Assembly: GCF_016864575.1 (NCBI RefSeq)
Contig: NZ_CP044125.1
Coordinates: 1,762,501 to 1,826,500, forward strand
Direction: 5' to 3'
DNA from: Rhizobium sp. BG4
GTDB lineage: Bacteria > Pseudomonadota > Alphaproteobacteria > Rhizobiales > Rhizobiaceae
DNA: 64,000 bases
Part shown: positions 1 through 9,687 of the stretch, piece after piece
Layout: each line of letters opens with the position of its first letter
Numbering within the stretch: the first letter of the stretch is position 1
The notes under the pieces: model-generated
What the model saw: only the letters and a program-made list of their open reading frames with translations
Database searches by the model: none
Told to the model about the DNA's origin: nothing
Made by a program: the position numbers and the translations under genes

Positions 1-104
1 GACTTGCCACAGCGGCTTGCGGAATGGCATCCGATCGCTAATTTCGCGCCAATAGTCCCGCGCACCGCAGCCTTGCACCGCGCCTGAAACGATCGCTGGA
101 GAGA
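1..104. other. Left-edge non-coding stretch
   Basis: No convincing gene is seen in this short edge segment. A purine-rich GGAGAG lies just before the ATG at 105 and probably serves as ribosome binding site for hrpB. Any upstream gene is outside the window. Confidence 0.5.
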
Positions 105-2566
105 ATGGATATCGCTTCCCTGCCGGTACTGCCGGCTTCCCATGTGCTTGCCGATATCGGGCGGCGCTCGAAAGCCAGCGGCGTGCAGTACTGTCTGCCC
201 CGCCGGGCGCGGGCAAGACGACGCTGGTGCCGCTTTTTCTGCTCGCGCAGTCCTGGCGTGGCGACGGCAAGATTATCCTGCTCGAACCGCGCCGGCTTGC
301 AGCCCGCGCTACGGCGAGCCGAATGGCCTCGCTGCTCGGCGAAAGCGTCGGCCAGACCGTCGGCTACCGCATGCGTCTCGACAACCGCGTCTCGGCCGCG
401 ACGCGGATCGAGGTGGTGACCGAGGGCGTGTTTGCCCGGATGATTCTCGACGATCCCGAACTCTCGGGCGTCTCGACCGTCATTTTCGACGAATTCCACG
501 AGCGGTCGCTGGATGCCGATTTCGGGCTGGCGCTGTCGATCGACGTGCAGGGCGCATTGCGCCACGATCTGCGGATTCTTGTGATGTCCGCGACGCTCGA
601 TGTCGAGAGGGTCGCTACGCTGCTCGATAATCCCCCCATTATCGAAAGCATGGGACGGAGTTTTCCGATCGATATCCGCTATCAGGACCGGCCGGCCGGC
701 GAGCGGATCGAGGACGCGGTGACCAAGGCGATCCTCGAATATCATGCCAAAGAGACCGGCTCGATCCTCGCCTTCCTGCCGGGGCAGGCGGAAATCCTGC
801 GGACGACCGAGCGGCTGGAGGGACGGCTTGGCGCCTCGACCCTGATTGCGCCGCTCTATGGCAATCTCAGCCAGAAGGAACAGGACGCGGCGATCAGGCC
901 GGCGGCGGCAGGGACGCGTAAGGTGGTGCTGGCGACTTCGATCGCCGAGACCTCGATTACCATCGACGGTGTGCGGATGGTGGTCGACAGCGGGCTGCAG
1001 CGGCTGCCCGTCTTCGAGCCGTCGACCGGGATCACCCGGCTGGAGACGGTGCGGGTATCACGGGCTTCGGCCGATCAGCGGGCCGGACGCGCCGGACGAA
1101 CCGAACCTGGCATTGCGCTGCGCCTCTGGCATCAGGGGCAGACGGCCGCCCTTCCCGCCTTCACCCCGCCGCAAATCCTCTCCAGCGACCTTTCCGGGCT
1201 GGTGCTCGATCTGGCGCATTGGGGCGTGCAGGACCCGAAGACACTTGCCTTTGTCGATCAGCCGCCGGCGGCGACACTTGCCGAGGCACGGTCGCTGCTG
1301 ATCGATCTCGGGGCGCTCGCCGCCGACGGCAGCCTGACCGAGCGTGGGCGGACCATGCGCGAGATGGCGCTGCCACCGCGGCTGGCGGCGATGGTGGTTT
1401 CGGCCGGTGAACATGGCGACGCCCGCGAGGCAGCGCTGCTTGCGGTGCTGATGACAGAACAGGGATTGGGCGGCGCCAGCATCGATCTCGAGGAGCGGCT
1501 GCGCCGGTTCAAGACGGAGAAGGGCGAGCGGGCGGAATCCGCCCGGCGGCTGGCGCAGCGGCTGGCAAGCGGGCTCGACAAGGTGAAACCGACGGCCTCG
1601 CCAACGGCCGGGCGGCTTCTGATTCACGCCTTTCCCGATCGCATCGCCCTGCAGCGCGGCGCGCGGGGCCGCTATGTGATGGCAAATGGCCGCGGCGGCG
1701 AGCTGGCGGAAACCGAGCGGCTGGCGGGCAGCCAGATGCTTGTGATTGCCGACCTGACGGGGCGGGCGGCGCAGGCTCGCATTCTTGCGGCGGCCGAGAT
1801 TACGCGCGGCGATGTCGAGGCGGAGCTGCCCGGGGCGATCAAGACGGGCGAGCAGACCTATTTCGATCTGCCGAGCCGGCAGGTGCGGGCACGCAAGGCG
1901 ACACGGCTCGGCGCCATCGTCTTCGAGGAGACGCCCCTTCCCCGGCCAAGCGGCGCGGCGACAGCAAAGGCGCTCGCCGACGGCATCCGGCAGCTCGGGC
2001 TTGCAACCCTCCCCTTCTCCAAGGAAGCGGCTCAGCTTCGCGAACGGATCGGCTTTCTCTACCGGACGATCGGCGAGCCATGGCCCGACATGAGCGACGA
2101 AGCGCTGCTCGAGCGGCTCGACGACTGGTTCGTGCCGTTCCAAGCGGATGTGCGTGGTATTGGCGATATCAGCGCCGGATCGCTGTCGAACGGGCTGATC
2201 AGCCTCGTTCCCCATGCGCTGCAGCGCGACCTGGCAAAACTGGCGCCGACGCATTTCGAGGCGCCGACCGGGCAGCGCCATCCGATCCAATATGACGGTG
2301 AAGAGCCGTTGCTGACGATCCGGGTGCAGGAGCTGTTCGGGCTGAAGGATCATCCGACGATCGGCGGCGGGCGATTGCCGCTGCTGCTCGAACTCACCTC
2401 TCCCGCCCACCGGCCGATCCAGACGACGCGCGACCTGCCCGGGTTTTGGGCGGGCTCCTGGAAGGACGTGCGCGCCGAGATGCGCGGACGCTATCCGCGG
2501 CATCCCTGGCCGGAGCGGCCGGAAGAGGCACCGCCGACGACACGCGCCAAGCCGCGTGGTACATAA
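105..2566 (+). CDS. hrpB: ATP-dependent helicase HrpB (DEAH/RHA type), apparent frameshift near 5' end
   Basis: Large SF2 helicase of the DEAH/RHA family; the cellular role of HrpB is poorly defined. The long frame carries DEFH (motif II, in VIFDEFHERS), a SAT motif (VMSATLD), motif VI (QRAGRAGRTEPG) and the HrpB-specific C-terminal region. However that frame only offers a GTG start at 227, which would remove Walker A. Reading upstream in the same frame gives AVLSAPPGAGKTTLVP, a perfect motif I, while the natural ATG at 105 (MDIASLPVLPASHVLADIG) lies one frame away. The two join if one G is restored around 159-164 (GGGCGGCGCTCG), giving about 820 residues, the usual family length. Either the gene is a recent pseudogene or the sequence has a one-base error. 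The stop is 10 bases before the actS start. Confidence 0.85.
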
Positions 2567-2576
2567 GGACATGACG

Positions 2577-3887
2577 ATGGTAGATGACGCCGACAGCAAG
2601 ACGCAGGAAGACAGACACAGCAGCCGACGGCTTCGCCTGCAGACGATCGTGAGGCTGCGCTGGCTGGCGGTCGCCGGTCAGGCGGTGACTGTTTTCATCG
2701 TTGCCTTCTGGCTGAAATTTCCCCTGCCGCTGATTGCCAGCTGCTCGCTGATTGCAGCACTTGCCTGGGTCAACTTCTACCTGACGATCCGCTACCCGCC
2801 GACGCACCGGCTGGAGGCGCCGGCTGCCTTTGCTCTGCTGGGGCTCGATCTGCTGCAGCTATCGGCGCTGCTCTTCATTACCGGGGGGCTGGCGAACCCG
2901 TTTGCGGCGCTGGTCTGCGTGCCGGTCATCATTTCCTTTGCCTCGCAGCCGATCCGCTACAGCACGGCGCTGATCCTGTTTGCGATGGTCTGCATCACCA
3001 TCCTCGCCTTCTCGCCCTTCCCGCTTCCGTGGTTCGATGGCGTGGAGATCAATGTGCATAATGTCATGCAGTTCGGCGTCTGGTGCTCGATCGCCTCGAC
3101 CATGGCCTTTGCCGCCTTCTATGCCTATCGCGTATCGATGGAAGCGAGTCAGCTGGCCGATGCGCTCGCCGCCACCGAGCTGGTGCTGCAGCGGGAGAAG
3201 CATCTGTCGCAGCTCGATGGTCTTGCCGCAGCGGCGGCCCACGAGCTCGGCACGCCGCTCGCGACAATCAGCGTCGTTGCCAAGGAGATGGAGCGCGAAC
3301 TGAAGGATGACGACCGGTTCCGCGAGGACGTGCAGCTGTTGCGCAGCCAGAGCGAACGGTGCCGCGACATCCTGAAACGGCTGACCAGCATGTCGACCGA
3401 GGGCGATGCGCATATGCGCCGCCTGCCGCTGTCGTCGATGATCGAGGAGATTCTCGAGCCCTATCGCGAGTCCCAGATCGCGCTGGAGCTGATCGAGAAA
3501 AGCCCGCGCAAGGGCGAACCGGTGACCGAGCGCAATGCCGGCATCCTTTATGGCCTCGGAAACCTGATCGAGAACGCCGTCGACTATGCTCGCGAGAAAG
3601 TGACCATAACCGTCGAACATGACCATCGTCGTGTCCTGATCGTCATAGAAGACGATGGCAACGGCTATGCGCCGGACATTCTGACACGGATCGGCGAACC
3701 CTACGTGACCAAGCGGCAGAAGGAAGATACGGCGGGAGGCCTGGGACTTGGGCTTTTCATCGCCAAGACGCTGCTGGAGCGCTCCGGCGCCGCACTGGTC
3801 TTCGAGAACCGCGAACCGGAAGGCGCGGGCGCCCGTATCCGCGTCGAGTGGCCGCGCATGCTGATTGACGCGCATTCGACAAAGTGA
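2577..3887 (+). CDS. actS: Redox-sensing sensor histidine kinase ActS (RegB/PrrB family)
   Basis: Membrane histidine kinase of the RegB/PrrB/ActS family, partner of ActR; it controls redox- and acid-related genes in rhizobia and phototrophs. About 436 residues. The N-terminal half has several hydrophobic helices. The quinone-sensing heptapeptide GGLANPF lies near residue 103. The H-box AAAHELGTPLATI places the phospho-accepting His near 222, and the redox-active Cys of the family is present in SERCRD near 262. The ATPase domain ends with GGLGLGLFIAKTLLE. I chose ATG 2577 because AAGGA at 2565-2569, overlapping the hrpB stop, has correct spacing; GTG 2556 and ATG 2571 do not. It is followed 71 bases later by actR. 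Confidence 0.93.
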   Translation: MVDDADSKTQEDRHSSRRLRLQTIVRLRWLAVAGQAVTVFIVAFWLKFPLPLIASCSLIAALAWVNFYLTIRYPPTHRLEAPAAFALLGLDLLQLSALLFITGGLANPFAALVCVPVIISFASQPIRYSTALILFAMVCITILAFSPFPLPWFDGVEINVHNVMQFGVWCSIASTMAFAAFYAYRVSMEASQLADALAATELVLQREKHLSQLDGLAAAAAHELGTPLATISVVAKEMERELKDDDRFREDVQLLRSQSERCRDILKRLTSMSTEGDAHMRRLPLSSMIEEILEPYRESQIALELIEKSPRKGEPVTERNAGILYGLGNLIENAVDYAREKVTITVEHDHRRVLIVIEDDGNGYAPDILTRIGEPYVTKRQKEDTAGGLGLGLFIAKTLLERSGAALVFENREPEGAGARIRVEWPRMLIDAHSTK

Positions 3888-3958
3888 CTTTATCGGCCTA
3901 ATGAAGTTTTGAGCAATCGACCGATATTCAGGGCGGGGAACCGCCGGGATCAGAGACA

Positions 3959-4534
3959 ATGACGGAACAAGACAGCGAAACCCTTGCCATCGGCGAACAC
4001 GACATCGGCCCGGATGCGAGCCTGCTTATCGTTGATGACGACGGCCCGTTCCTGCGCCGCCTGGCGCGGGCGATGGAGACGCGGGGCTTCCACGTGGAGA
4101 CGGCGGAATCGGTTGCCGAGGGCGTGGCCAAGTCCAAGGCCCATCCGCCGAAATATGCGGTCGTCGACCTGCGGCTCGGCGATGGAAACGGACTGGACGT
4201 GATCGAGGCGATCCGCCAGCGCCGCGACGACACCCGCATCATCGTTCTGACCGGCTACGGCAATATCGCGACGGCGGTAACGGCCGTGAAGCTCGGTGCC
4301 GTCGATTACCTGGCTAAGCCTGCCGACGCCGACGACGTGTTTGCGGCGCTGACGCAGCGGCCGGGCGAAAAGGCCGAACTGCCTGACAATCCGATGTCGG
4401 CGGACCGCGTTCGCTGGGAGCATATCCAGCGGGTCTACGAGATGTGCGAGCGTAATGTTTCGGAGACCGCTCGCCGGCTCAACATGCATCGCCGGACCCT
4501 GCAGCGCATTCTCGCCAAGCGCGCCCCGAAGTAA
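3959..4534 (+). CDS. actR: Response regulator ActR (RegA/PrrA family)
   Basis: Response regulator paired with ActS. The receiver domain starts with LLIVDDDGPF; the phospho-acceptor is Asp70 in VVDLRLGDG, with the conserved Thr near 98 and Lys near 120. A short linker leads to a Fis-like helix-turn-helix at about 165-188 (NVSETARRLNMHRRTLQRIL), highly conserved in RegA orthologues. The 191-residue length is slightly above the RegA norm because of a short N-terminal extension. It lies directly downstream of actS on the same strand and converges on mmcB, with two bases between the stop codons. Confidence 0.95.
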   Translation: MTEQDSETLAIGEHDIGPDASLLIVDDDGPFLRRLARAMETRGFHVETAESVAEGVAKSKAHPPKYAVVDLRLGDGNGLDVIEAIRQRRDDTRIIVLTGYGNIATAVTAVKLGAVDYLAKPADADDVFAALTQRPGEKAELPDNPMSADRVRWEHIQRVYEMCERNVSETARRLNMHRRTLQRILAKRAPK

Positions 4535-4536
4535 GC

Positions 4537-5031
4537 TCAGACGTCGTCGATGGCGAGCGGCTTGCCGTTCGCCCATTCGGCCATCATCAGCCGCTGGGCG
4601 GCAGCGCGCGAGAAATTCAGCATGACCGATTTGCGGGTGGCGGGCGCCAGCTTGTGTTCGGGCGCTTCGCGGATCATGTGCGCGCCGTAACCATCCGAAA
4701 GAAACAGGCCGCAGTCCTCAGGGAAGATATCCAGGGGCACATCCTTGTGGGTGGCGAAGAACAGCCGGTCGCAATGGGCGCGATATTCCGGCCACTTGCG
4801 ATCGACGCGAAAGTCCTCGATCGACGTCTTGATCTCGATGATCCAGATTTCGCCCTTGTCCGATACCGTGATCAGGTCAGCGCGCCGACCGCTTGCCAAG
4901 GGCAACTCGGGAAGCAGGGCATGGCGCATCTCGTGAAGTAAAATCTGAGTCCCGCGGCGCACGAGCATAGCTCTGTCCGATTGCCGGCCATCTATTAACG
5001 GATTGTTATTGTAAACACTCAAAATCGTCAT
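4537..5031 (-). CDS. mmcB: MmcB family DNA repair protein
   Basis: Small PD-(D/E)XK nuclease-like protein of the MmcB family (formerly DUF4186-like repair proteins), linked in Caulobacter to resistance to DNA damage independent of SOS. The sequence shows ELPLASGRRADLI followed by WIIEIKTSIEDFRVDRKW, the E-x-K type active-site strand, and the family block YRAHCDRLFFATH. The 164-residue form starts at the ATG at 5031; the much longer frame upstream of it runs antisense through the next gene and is not credible. No strong ribosome binding site precedes this ATG, so a start a little downstream (Met22) is not excluded, although PLIDGRQSDRA looks family-like. Confidence 0.85.
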   Translation of the reverse strand: MTILSVYNNNPLIDGRQSDRAMLVRRGTQILLHEMRHALLPELPLASGRRADLITVSDKGEIWIIEIKTSIEDFRVDRKWPEYRAHCDRLFFATHKDVPLDIFPEDCGLFLSDGYGAHMIREAPEHKLAPATRKSVMLNFSRAAAQRLMMAEWANGKPLAIDDV

Positions 5032-5211
5032 GGATAACCGTGGGGAGAGGGTGCTTGTTGTTGCAAAAAAGCCATGCGCTTTTAATTTGCCGCTGCGGGT
5101 AACTTTTGTCGCGATGCAGCATCTTGCAAAGCCGAAGTTAATCGAAAATAAACCATAATCAAAGATGGTTCGAAGCATCCTCCCACATTGCCCAAAACTT
5201 AAGAGACATCC
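5032..5211. promoter_or_regulatory. AT-rich divergent promoter region between mmcB and the L,D-transpeptidase
   Basis: This 180-base gap is markedly AT-rich compared with its neighbours and holds the promoters of two divergent genes. TTAA-N7-TAAA at 5138-5152 differs by one base from the CtrA full site TTAA-N7-TTAA. A second near match, TTAA-N7-TTAT, lies at about 4996-5010, inside the first codons of mmcB. No clear -35/-10 pair can be assigned by eye. Confidence 0.4.
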
Positions 5212-5898
5212 ATGCGCATCCGCAATGCATTCCCTGTATTCGGCCTGATGGCAACACTCGCCCTGGCCGGTTGCTCTACCAGCACCGAAAGCGCTTCCGT
5301 CGAAGACAAGGCTGCTGCTGGCCCGACTGTTCAGACGGCACAGATTTTCGATGACGCCTACGGCGTTACCTCGGATGCTGGATACTCGCTCCCCGCAATC
5401 CCGATCCAGCGCGTGAAGCCGGAATTCCGCCGCCAGATCGTCAGCTACCAGACGGATGAGCGTCCGGGCACGATCATCGTCAACACCCGCGAGCGCCACC
5501 TCTACTACATCCTGCCGGGCGGCAAGGCGATGCGTTACGGCATCGGCGTCGGCAAGGCCGGCTTCGCATGGGCCGGCACCGCATACGTTGCCTGGAAGCA
5601 GGAATGGCCGAACTGGCACCCGCCGAAGGAAATGGCCGTTCGCCGTCCCGAAATCGCCAAGTATGTCGAGAACGGCATGGAGCCGGGCCTGACCAATCCG
5701 CTCGGCGCCCGCGCCATGTACCTCTTCAACGACAAGGGCCAGGACACGCTGTTCCGGCTGCACGGCACGCCGGAATGGGCTTCGATCGGTACCGCCGCTT
5801 CTTCGGGCTGCATCCGCCTGATGAACCAGGACGTCATCGACCTCTACAGCCGCGTCCGTCCGGGCCGTTCGACCTCGAAGGTCATCGTTATCCAGTAA
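5212..5898 (+). CDS. L,D-transpeptidase lipoprotein (YkuD domain)
   Basis: Periplasmic peptidoglycan cross-linking enzyme (ErfK/YbiS/YkuD family), forming 3-3 cross-links or attaching proteins to peptidoglycan. The N-terminus has a lipobox (LALAGC) with Cys21 as the lipidation site, so the protein is probably membrane-anchored. The YkuD domain occupies roughly residues 85-228; catalytic motif H184-G-T-P followed by SSGC200-I-R is intact. The length of 228 residues is normal for rhizobial members. ATG 5212 follows AAGAGA. It stands alone, with an AT-rich promoter region upstream and a strong terminator downstream shared with glcB. Confidence 0.92.
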   Translation: MRIRNAFPVFGLMATLALAGCSTSTESASVEDKAAAGPTVQTAQIFDDAYGVTSDAGYSLPAIPIQRVKPEFRRQIVSYQTDERPGTIIVNTRERHLYYILPGGKAMRYGIGVGKAGFAWAGTAYVAWKQEWPNWHPPKEMAVRRPEIAKYVENGMEPGLTNPLGARAMYLFNDKGQDTLFRLHGTPEWASIGTAASSGCIRLMNQDVIDLYSRVRPGRSTSKVIVIQ

Positions 5899-5920
5899 GC
5901 TATTTGCCCTATACGGCATG

Positions 5921-5958
5921 AAAAAGGCCGCCGGAGAGCTCCTCCGGCGGCCTTTTGT
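5921..5958. terminator. Bidirectional intrinsic terminator between L,D-transpeptidase and glcB
   Basis: A long GC-rich stem (AAAGGCCGCCGGAG pairing with CTCCGGCGGCCTTT) is flanked by A-run and T-run, so it can stop transcription from both sides. It sits exactly between the two convergent stop codons. Confidence 0.85.
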
Positions 5959-5983
5959 TTGGCGGTTAAAGCTGAGGCTGGGG

Positions 5984-8146
5984 TTAACCGGCCTTCAGCT
6001 CCAGGCGGCGGCGGTGCAGGACCGGCTCGGTATAGCCGTTCGGCTGCTCGCGGCCCTTGAGCACGAGATCGACGGCGGCCTGGAAAGCGATGGACCGGTC
6101 GAAATTGCCGGCCATTGGTGTGTAGGCGGCATCGCCGGCATTCTGCTGATCGACGACGGCGGCCATGCGCTTCATCGTTTCGATGATCTGCGGCTCGGTG
6201 ACCACCTTGTGATGCAGCCAGTTTGCCATGTGCTGGGCGGAGATGCGCAGCGTCGCGCGGTCTTCCATCAGGCCGACATTGTTGATGTCGGGAACCTTGG
6301 AGCAGCCGACGCCCTGATCGACCCAACGCACGACGTAGCCGAGGATGCCCTGAGCGTTGTTGTCGAGTTCGCGCTGGATTTCCTCTGGCGTCCAGTTGGG
6401 GCGCGGCGCGACCGGCACCGAGAGGATGTCGGAGAGCTTGGCGCGCGGGCGATCCTTCAGGCCGCGCTGAACGTCGGCGACGTTGATCTTGTGATAATGC
6501 GTCGCGTGCAGGGTCGCAGCCGTCGGCGACGGCACCCAGGCGGTGTTGGCGCCGGCCTTCGGATGGGCGATCTTCTGCTCCAGCATCGCCGCCATCAGGT
6601 CCGGCATGGCCCACATGCCCTTGCCGATCTGGGCGTGGCCGGAGAGGCCGCATTCGAGACCGATATCGACATTCCAGTTTTCGTAGGCCGAGATCCAGGC
6701 CGCCTGTTTCATGTCGCCCTTGCGGATCATCGGGCCGGCTTCCATCGAGGTATGGATTTCGTCACCCGTGCGATCGAGGAAGCCGGTATTGATGAAGACG
6801 ACGCGCTCTGCCGCAGCGCGGATGCATTCCTTGAGATTGACCGTCGTGCGGCGCTCTTCGTCCATGATGCCCATTTTCATGGTGTTCCTGGGCATGCCGA
6901 GCAGCTCTTCGACGCGGCCGAATATCTCGACGGCGAAAGCAACTTCTTCCGGTCCGTGCATCTTCGGCTTGACGACATACATCGAACCTTCGCGCGAGTT
7001 CTTGCGGCGGCCCTTCGGGCCGACGTCATAGAGCGCAATCAGGCCGGTGATGACCGCATCCATGATGCCTTCAGGCACTTCGTTGCCATCGCGATCGAGA
7101 ATGGCGGGATTGGTCATGAGGTGGCCGACATTGCGCACCAGCATCAGCGAGCGGCGGTGCAGCTCGAAGGTCGATCCATTCGGCGCGGTGATATCGGTGT
7201 CGGGATTGAGCTTGCGGATGAAGGAGGAGCCGCCCTTGGTGACTTCCTCCTGCAGGTCGCCCTTCATCAGGCCCAGCCAGTTCCTGTAGACGACGACCTT
7301 GTCTTCGGCGTCGACAGCCGCGACCGAATCCTCGCAGTCCATGATCGTGGTGATCGCCGATTCCAGCCAGACGTCGGAAATATTCGCGGGATCGGCCTTG
7401 CCGATCGCCGTTCCGGCATCGATGACGATTTCGATATGGATGCCGTTGTTCTTGAGAAGGACATGCGTCGGAGCGGCTGCGCTGCCACGGTAGCCGGCGA
7501 AATGTGCGGCATCCTTCAGCGGCAGGTCCTCACCGTCGACATCGGCGATCGCAAGCTTCGCACCGTCGATCTTCAGGCTTCCGACATCCTTCCAGGAACC
7601 GCCCTCAAGAGGAACCGCGCCGTCGAGGAAGTCGCGAACCCAGGCGATGACCTTTTCGCCGCGCTTCGGATTATAGCCCCTGCCCTTTTCGGCGCCATCG
7701 GTTTCCGGAATGGCATCCGTGCCGTAGAGCGCATCGTAAAGCGAGCCCCAGCGCGCATTGGCGGCGTTCAGCGCATAGCGGGCGTTCATGACGGGAACGA
7801 CGAGCTGCGGGCCGGCGATCGAGGCGATCTCGGCGTCGACATTGCTGGTCGAGACCTTGAAGTCCGATCCCTCGGGCAGCAAGTAGCCGATCTGCTTCAG
7901 AAAGGTCTGGTAGGCGTCGAGATCGGCAGGCGCGCCGTTCTTCCGATACCAGCCGTCGATCTCGGCCTGCAGCCTGTCACGCTTGGCAAGCAGCTCCCGG
8001 TTCTTCGGCGCCAGATCGTGGACGATCTTCGAGAAGCCGGCGAAGAAGGTTTCGCCATCCACCTGAAGGCCCGGAAGTGCCTCCTTGACCAGGAAGTCGT
8101 GAAGGACGGCTTCGATCTGGAGACCCTGCTTTTCAACTCTACTCAT
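5984..8146 (-). CDS. glcB: Malate synthase G
   Basis: Glyoxylate-cycle enzyme that condenses glyoxylate with acetyl-CoA to malate. The 720-residue length fits the monomeric G isoform (about 723 residues) rather than the shorter A type. Typical segments are seen: MRNARY-like core, [42 protein letters not shown] and [21 protein letters not shown]. Start ATG 8146 is preceded by GGAGG at good spacing. The protein allows growth on C2 compounds and fatty acids. No isocitrate lyase is nearby, so the pathway partner lies elsewhere. A single-gene unit ending at the shared terminator. Confidence 0.96.
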   Translation of the reverse strand: MSRVEKQGLQIEAVLHDFLVKEALPGLQVDGETFFAGFSKIVHDLAPKNRELLAKRDRLQAEIDGWYRKNGAPADLDAYQTFLKQIGYLLPEGSDFKVSTSNVDAEIASIAGPQLVVPVMNARYALNAANARWGSLYDALYGTDAIPETDGAEKGRGYNPKRGEKVIAWVRDFLDGAVPLEGGSWKDVGSLKIDGAKLAIADVDGEDLPLKDAAHFAGYRGSAAAPTHVLLKNNGIHIEIVIDAGTAIGKADPANISDVWLESAITTIMDCEDSVAAVDAEDKVVVYRNWLGLMKGDLQEEVTKGGSSFIRKLNPDTDITAPNGSTFELHRRSLMLVRNVGHLMTNPAILDRDGNEVPEGIMDAVITGLIALYDVGPKGRRKNSREGSMYVVKPKMHGPEEVAFAVEIFGRVEELLGMPRNTMKMGIMDEERRTTVNLKECIRAAAERVVFINTGFLDRTGDEIHTSMEAGPMIRKGDMKQAAWISAYENWNVDIGLECGLSGHAQIGKGMWAMPDLMAAMLEQKIAHPKAGANTAWVPSPTAATLHATHYHKINVADVQRGLKDRPRAKLSDILSVPVAPRPNWTPEEIQRELDNNAQGILGYVVRWVDQGVGCSKVPDINNVGLMEDRATLRISAQHMANWLHHKVVTEPQIIETMKRMAAVVDQQNAGDAAYTPMAGNFDRSIAFQAAVDLVLKGREQPNGYTEPVLHRRRLELKAG

Positions 8147-8235
8147 GTGATGTTCCTCCGGCGGACGGCATACGTTTCATGCTGCCACTTTGCGCGGCTT
8201 TCATTCATAGTCAATTCTGCAATAGTTAGAAAGAT

Positions 8236-9636
8236 TTATGCCTGACCGGAAAGAGTGCGGGGCGTGACCCGCATCGGCAGGCCATTCTGCGGCTGCGTCG
8301 TCAGTTTCTGCACCGGCCAGGGATTGGTTTTCTCGGTAATATCGAAGCGGAAACGCTTCATCAGCACCGCCAGCGCGATGACCGCCTCCTGCAGTGCAAA
8401 GGTCGCGCCGATGCAGACGCGGGGACCGGCGCCGAACGGCAGGAATTGGAAGCGGCCGATCTTGCCGCGGTTTTCGGGCAGGAAGCGCTCCGGCATATAG
8501 GCCCGCGGCTTTTCCCAATAGAGCTCGTGGCGATGCAGCGTCCACGGCATGATCAAGACCGTCATGCCGGCATGGATATCGACACGCTCGCCCTTGGCAT
8601 CGGTCCAGCTGTCATCGGCGATTGCGGCACGGTTGATCGAGGGTGCGGGCGGATAGAGCCGGAGCGCTTCCTCGAAAGCAGCCCTCGTCACCGGCATCAG
8701 ATCGAGCCATTCGACGGGCTCCGCAACGCCGGCAAGAACGCGATCGATCTCCTCCTCCATCGCGTCGCGGATATGCGGGCTGTTGGCGATGCAATAGAGC
8801 GTCCAGGCGAGCGCGCGGGCCGTCGTCTCATGCCCGGCGCCGATGAAGGTCAGGATATTGTCCTCAATCTCCTCGTTCGTCAGGCCATCGGGACCCGCCT
8901 GCTCGAGCAAAAGCGTCAGGAAATCCTCGGGGGCAGCGGCGCGGTCGGCGCGCATCTGCTCAAGGCGCAGATCCATGGTCTTGTGGACCATGCTGCGGAA
9001 TTGATCGAGGATCTTCTGGCCGCCGATGCGGGTCACGCGCGGCACCCAGGACGGCGCGCGCATCAGATCCATCGGATCGACGCGGCCCATGCGATGCAGC
9101 AGCGCATTGACGTCATCGGCGAAATTGTCCGACGACGAGGCGATCTCGCCGGAAAACAGCGTGTCAGCCAATATCGCGAAGGTGAGCTCGGTCATATCGG
9201 TGGCGATATCGAAGCTGCCGCCGTCGTCGTACTTTTCAGCGTAGAGCTCGGACTGATGCAGCATCTGCCCCGCAAAACCCTTGGCGTGCCGCGGGGTGAA
9301 GACCGGTGCCACCGCCTTGCGCGAGCGCTTCCAGACCTGGCCTTCGGCGGTCAGCAGACCATCGCGCAGGATCGGCCGCAGTACCAGCTGGCGGATATCG
9401 GACATCCGGTAGTTCGAAGCATTGTCGACCAGCACATATTTGATGAGGCCGGGATCATTGACGATGATCGTGCTGTCGCGGAAGAAACGCGTCTTGATCC
9501 AGGGCAGCGTGTAGGACGGCTCGCCCCACAGCTCCAGCGGATTGCGCAGGATGGTCCGGATGATTTCCAGCCGCGACGGCGGCACGGTGCGCGGCACCGG
9601 CGCGGGTGGAACGAAGGGATCAGGACGCATGTCCAT
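8236..9636 (-). CDS. Cytochrome P450
   Basis: Soluble haem monooxygenase of about 466 residues. The I-helix AGHETTA (residues 267-273), the ExxR pair EALR (about 323-326) and the haem-binding FLPFGAGPRVCIG with ligand Cys418 are all intact, so it should be active. The sequence type resembles bacterial CYP4/CYP102-like P450s that act on fatty acids, but the substrate cannot be told. No ferredoxin or reductase gene lies next to it. I chose ATG 9636 (MDMRPDPF) because GAAAGG precedes it; 14 extra residues are possible from an upstream start. It overlaps no neighbour and sits 51 bases downstream of the DUF1402 gene on the same strand, so the two may be cotranscribed. Confidence 0.92.
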   Translation of the reverse strand: MDMRPDPFVPPAPVPRTVPPSRLEIIRTILRNPLELWGEPSYTLPWIKTRFFRDSTIIVNDPGLIKYVLVDNASNYRMSDIRQLVLRPILRDGLLTAEGQVWKRSRKAVAPVFTPRHAKGFAGQMLHQSELYAEKYDDGGSFDIATDMTELTFAILADTLFSGEIASSSDNFADDVNALLHRMGRVDPMDLMRAPSWVPRVTRIGGQKILDQFRSMVHKTMDLRLEQMRADRAAAPEDFLTLLLEQAGPDGLTNEEIEDNILTFIGAGHETTARALAWTLYCIANSPHIRDAMEEEIDRVLAGVAEPVEWLDLMPVTRAAFEEALRLYPPAPSINRAAIADDSWTDAKGERVDIHAGMTVLIMPWTLHRHELYWEKPRAYMPERFLPENRGKIGRFQFLPFGAGPRVCIGATFALQEAVIALAVLMKRFRFDITEKTNPWPVQKLTTQPQNGLPMRVTPRTLSGQA

Positions 9637-9687
9637 GATATTGCAGCCTTTCGTGGAAGATTTACGCCTTCCCGGCAAGGCAGAAGA

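Noticed and set aside
5032..5919. N-terminal extension of mmcB to 460 residues
   Set aside because: The added part is antisense to the L,D-transpeptidase and its promoter; the MmcB family is about 160 residues.
5918..8245. 775-residue open frame on the plus strand across glcB
   Set aside because: Antisense shadow of a high-GC gene; the minus-strand frame is a full malate synthase, and the shadow has no recognisable domain.
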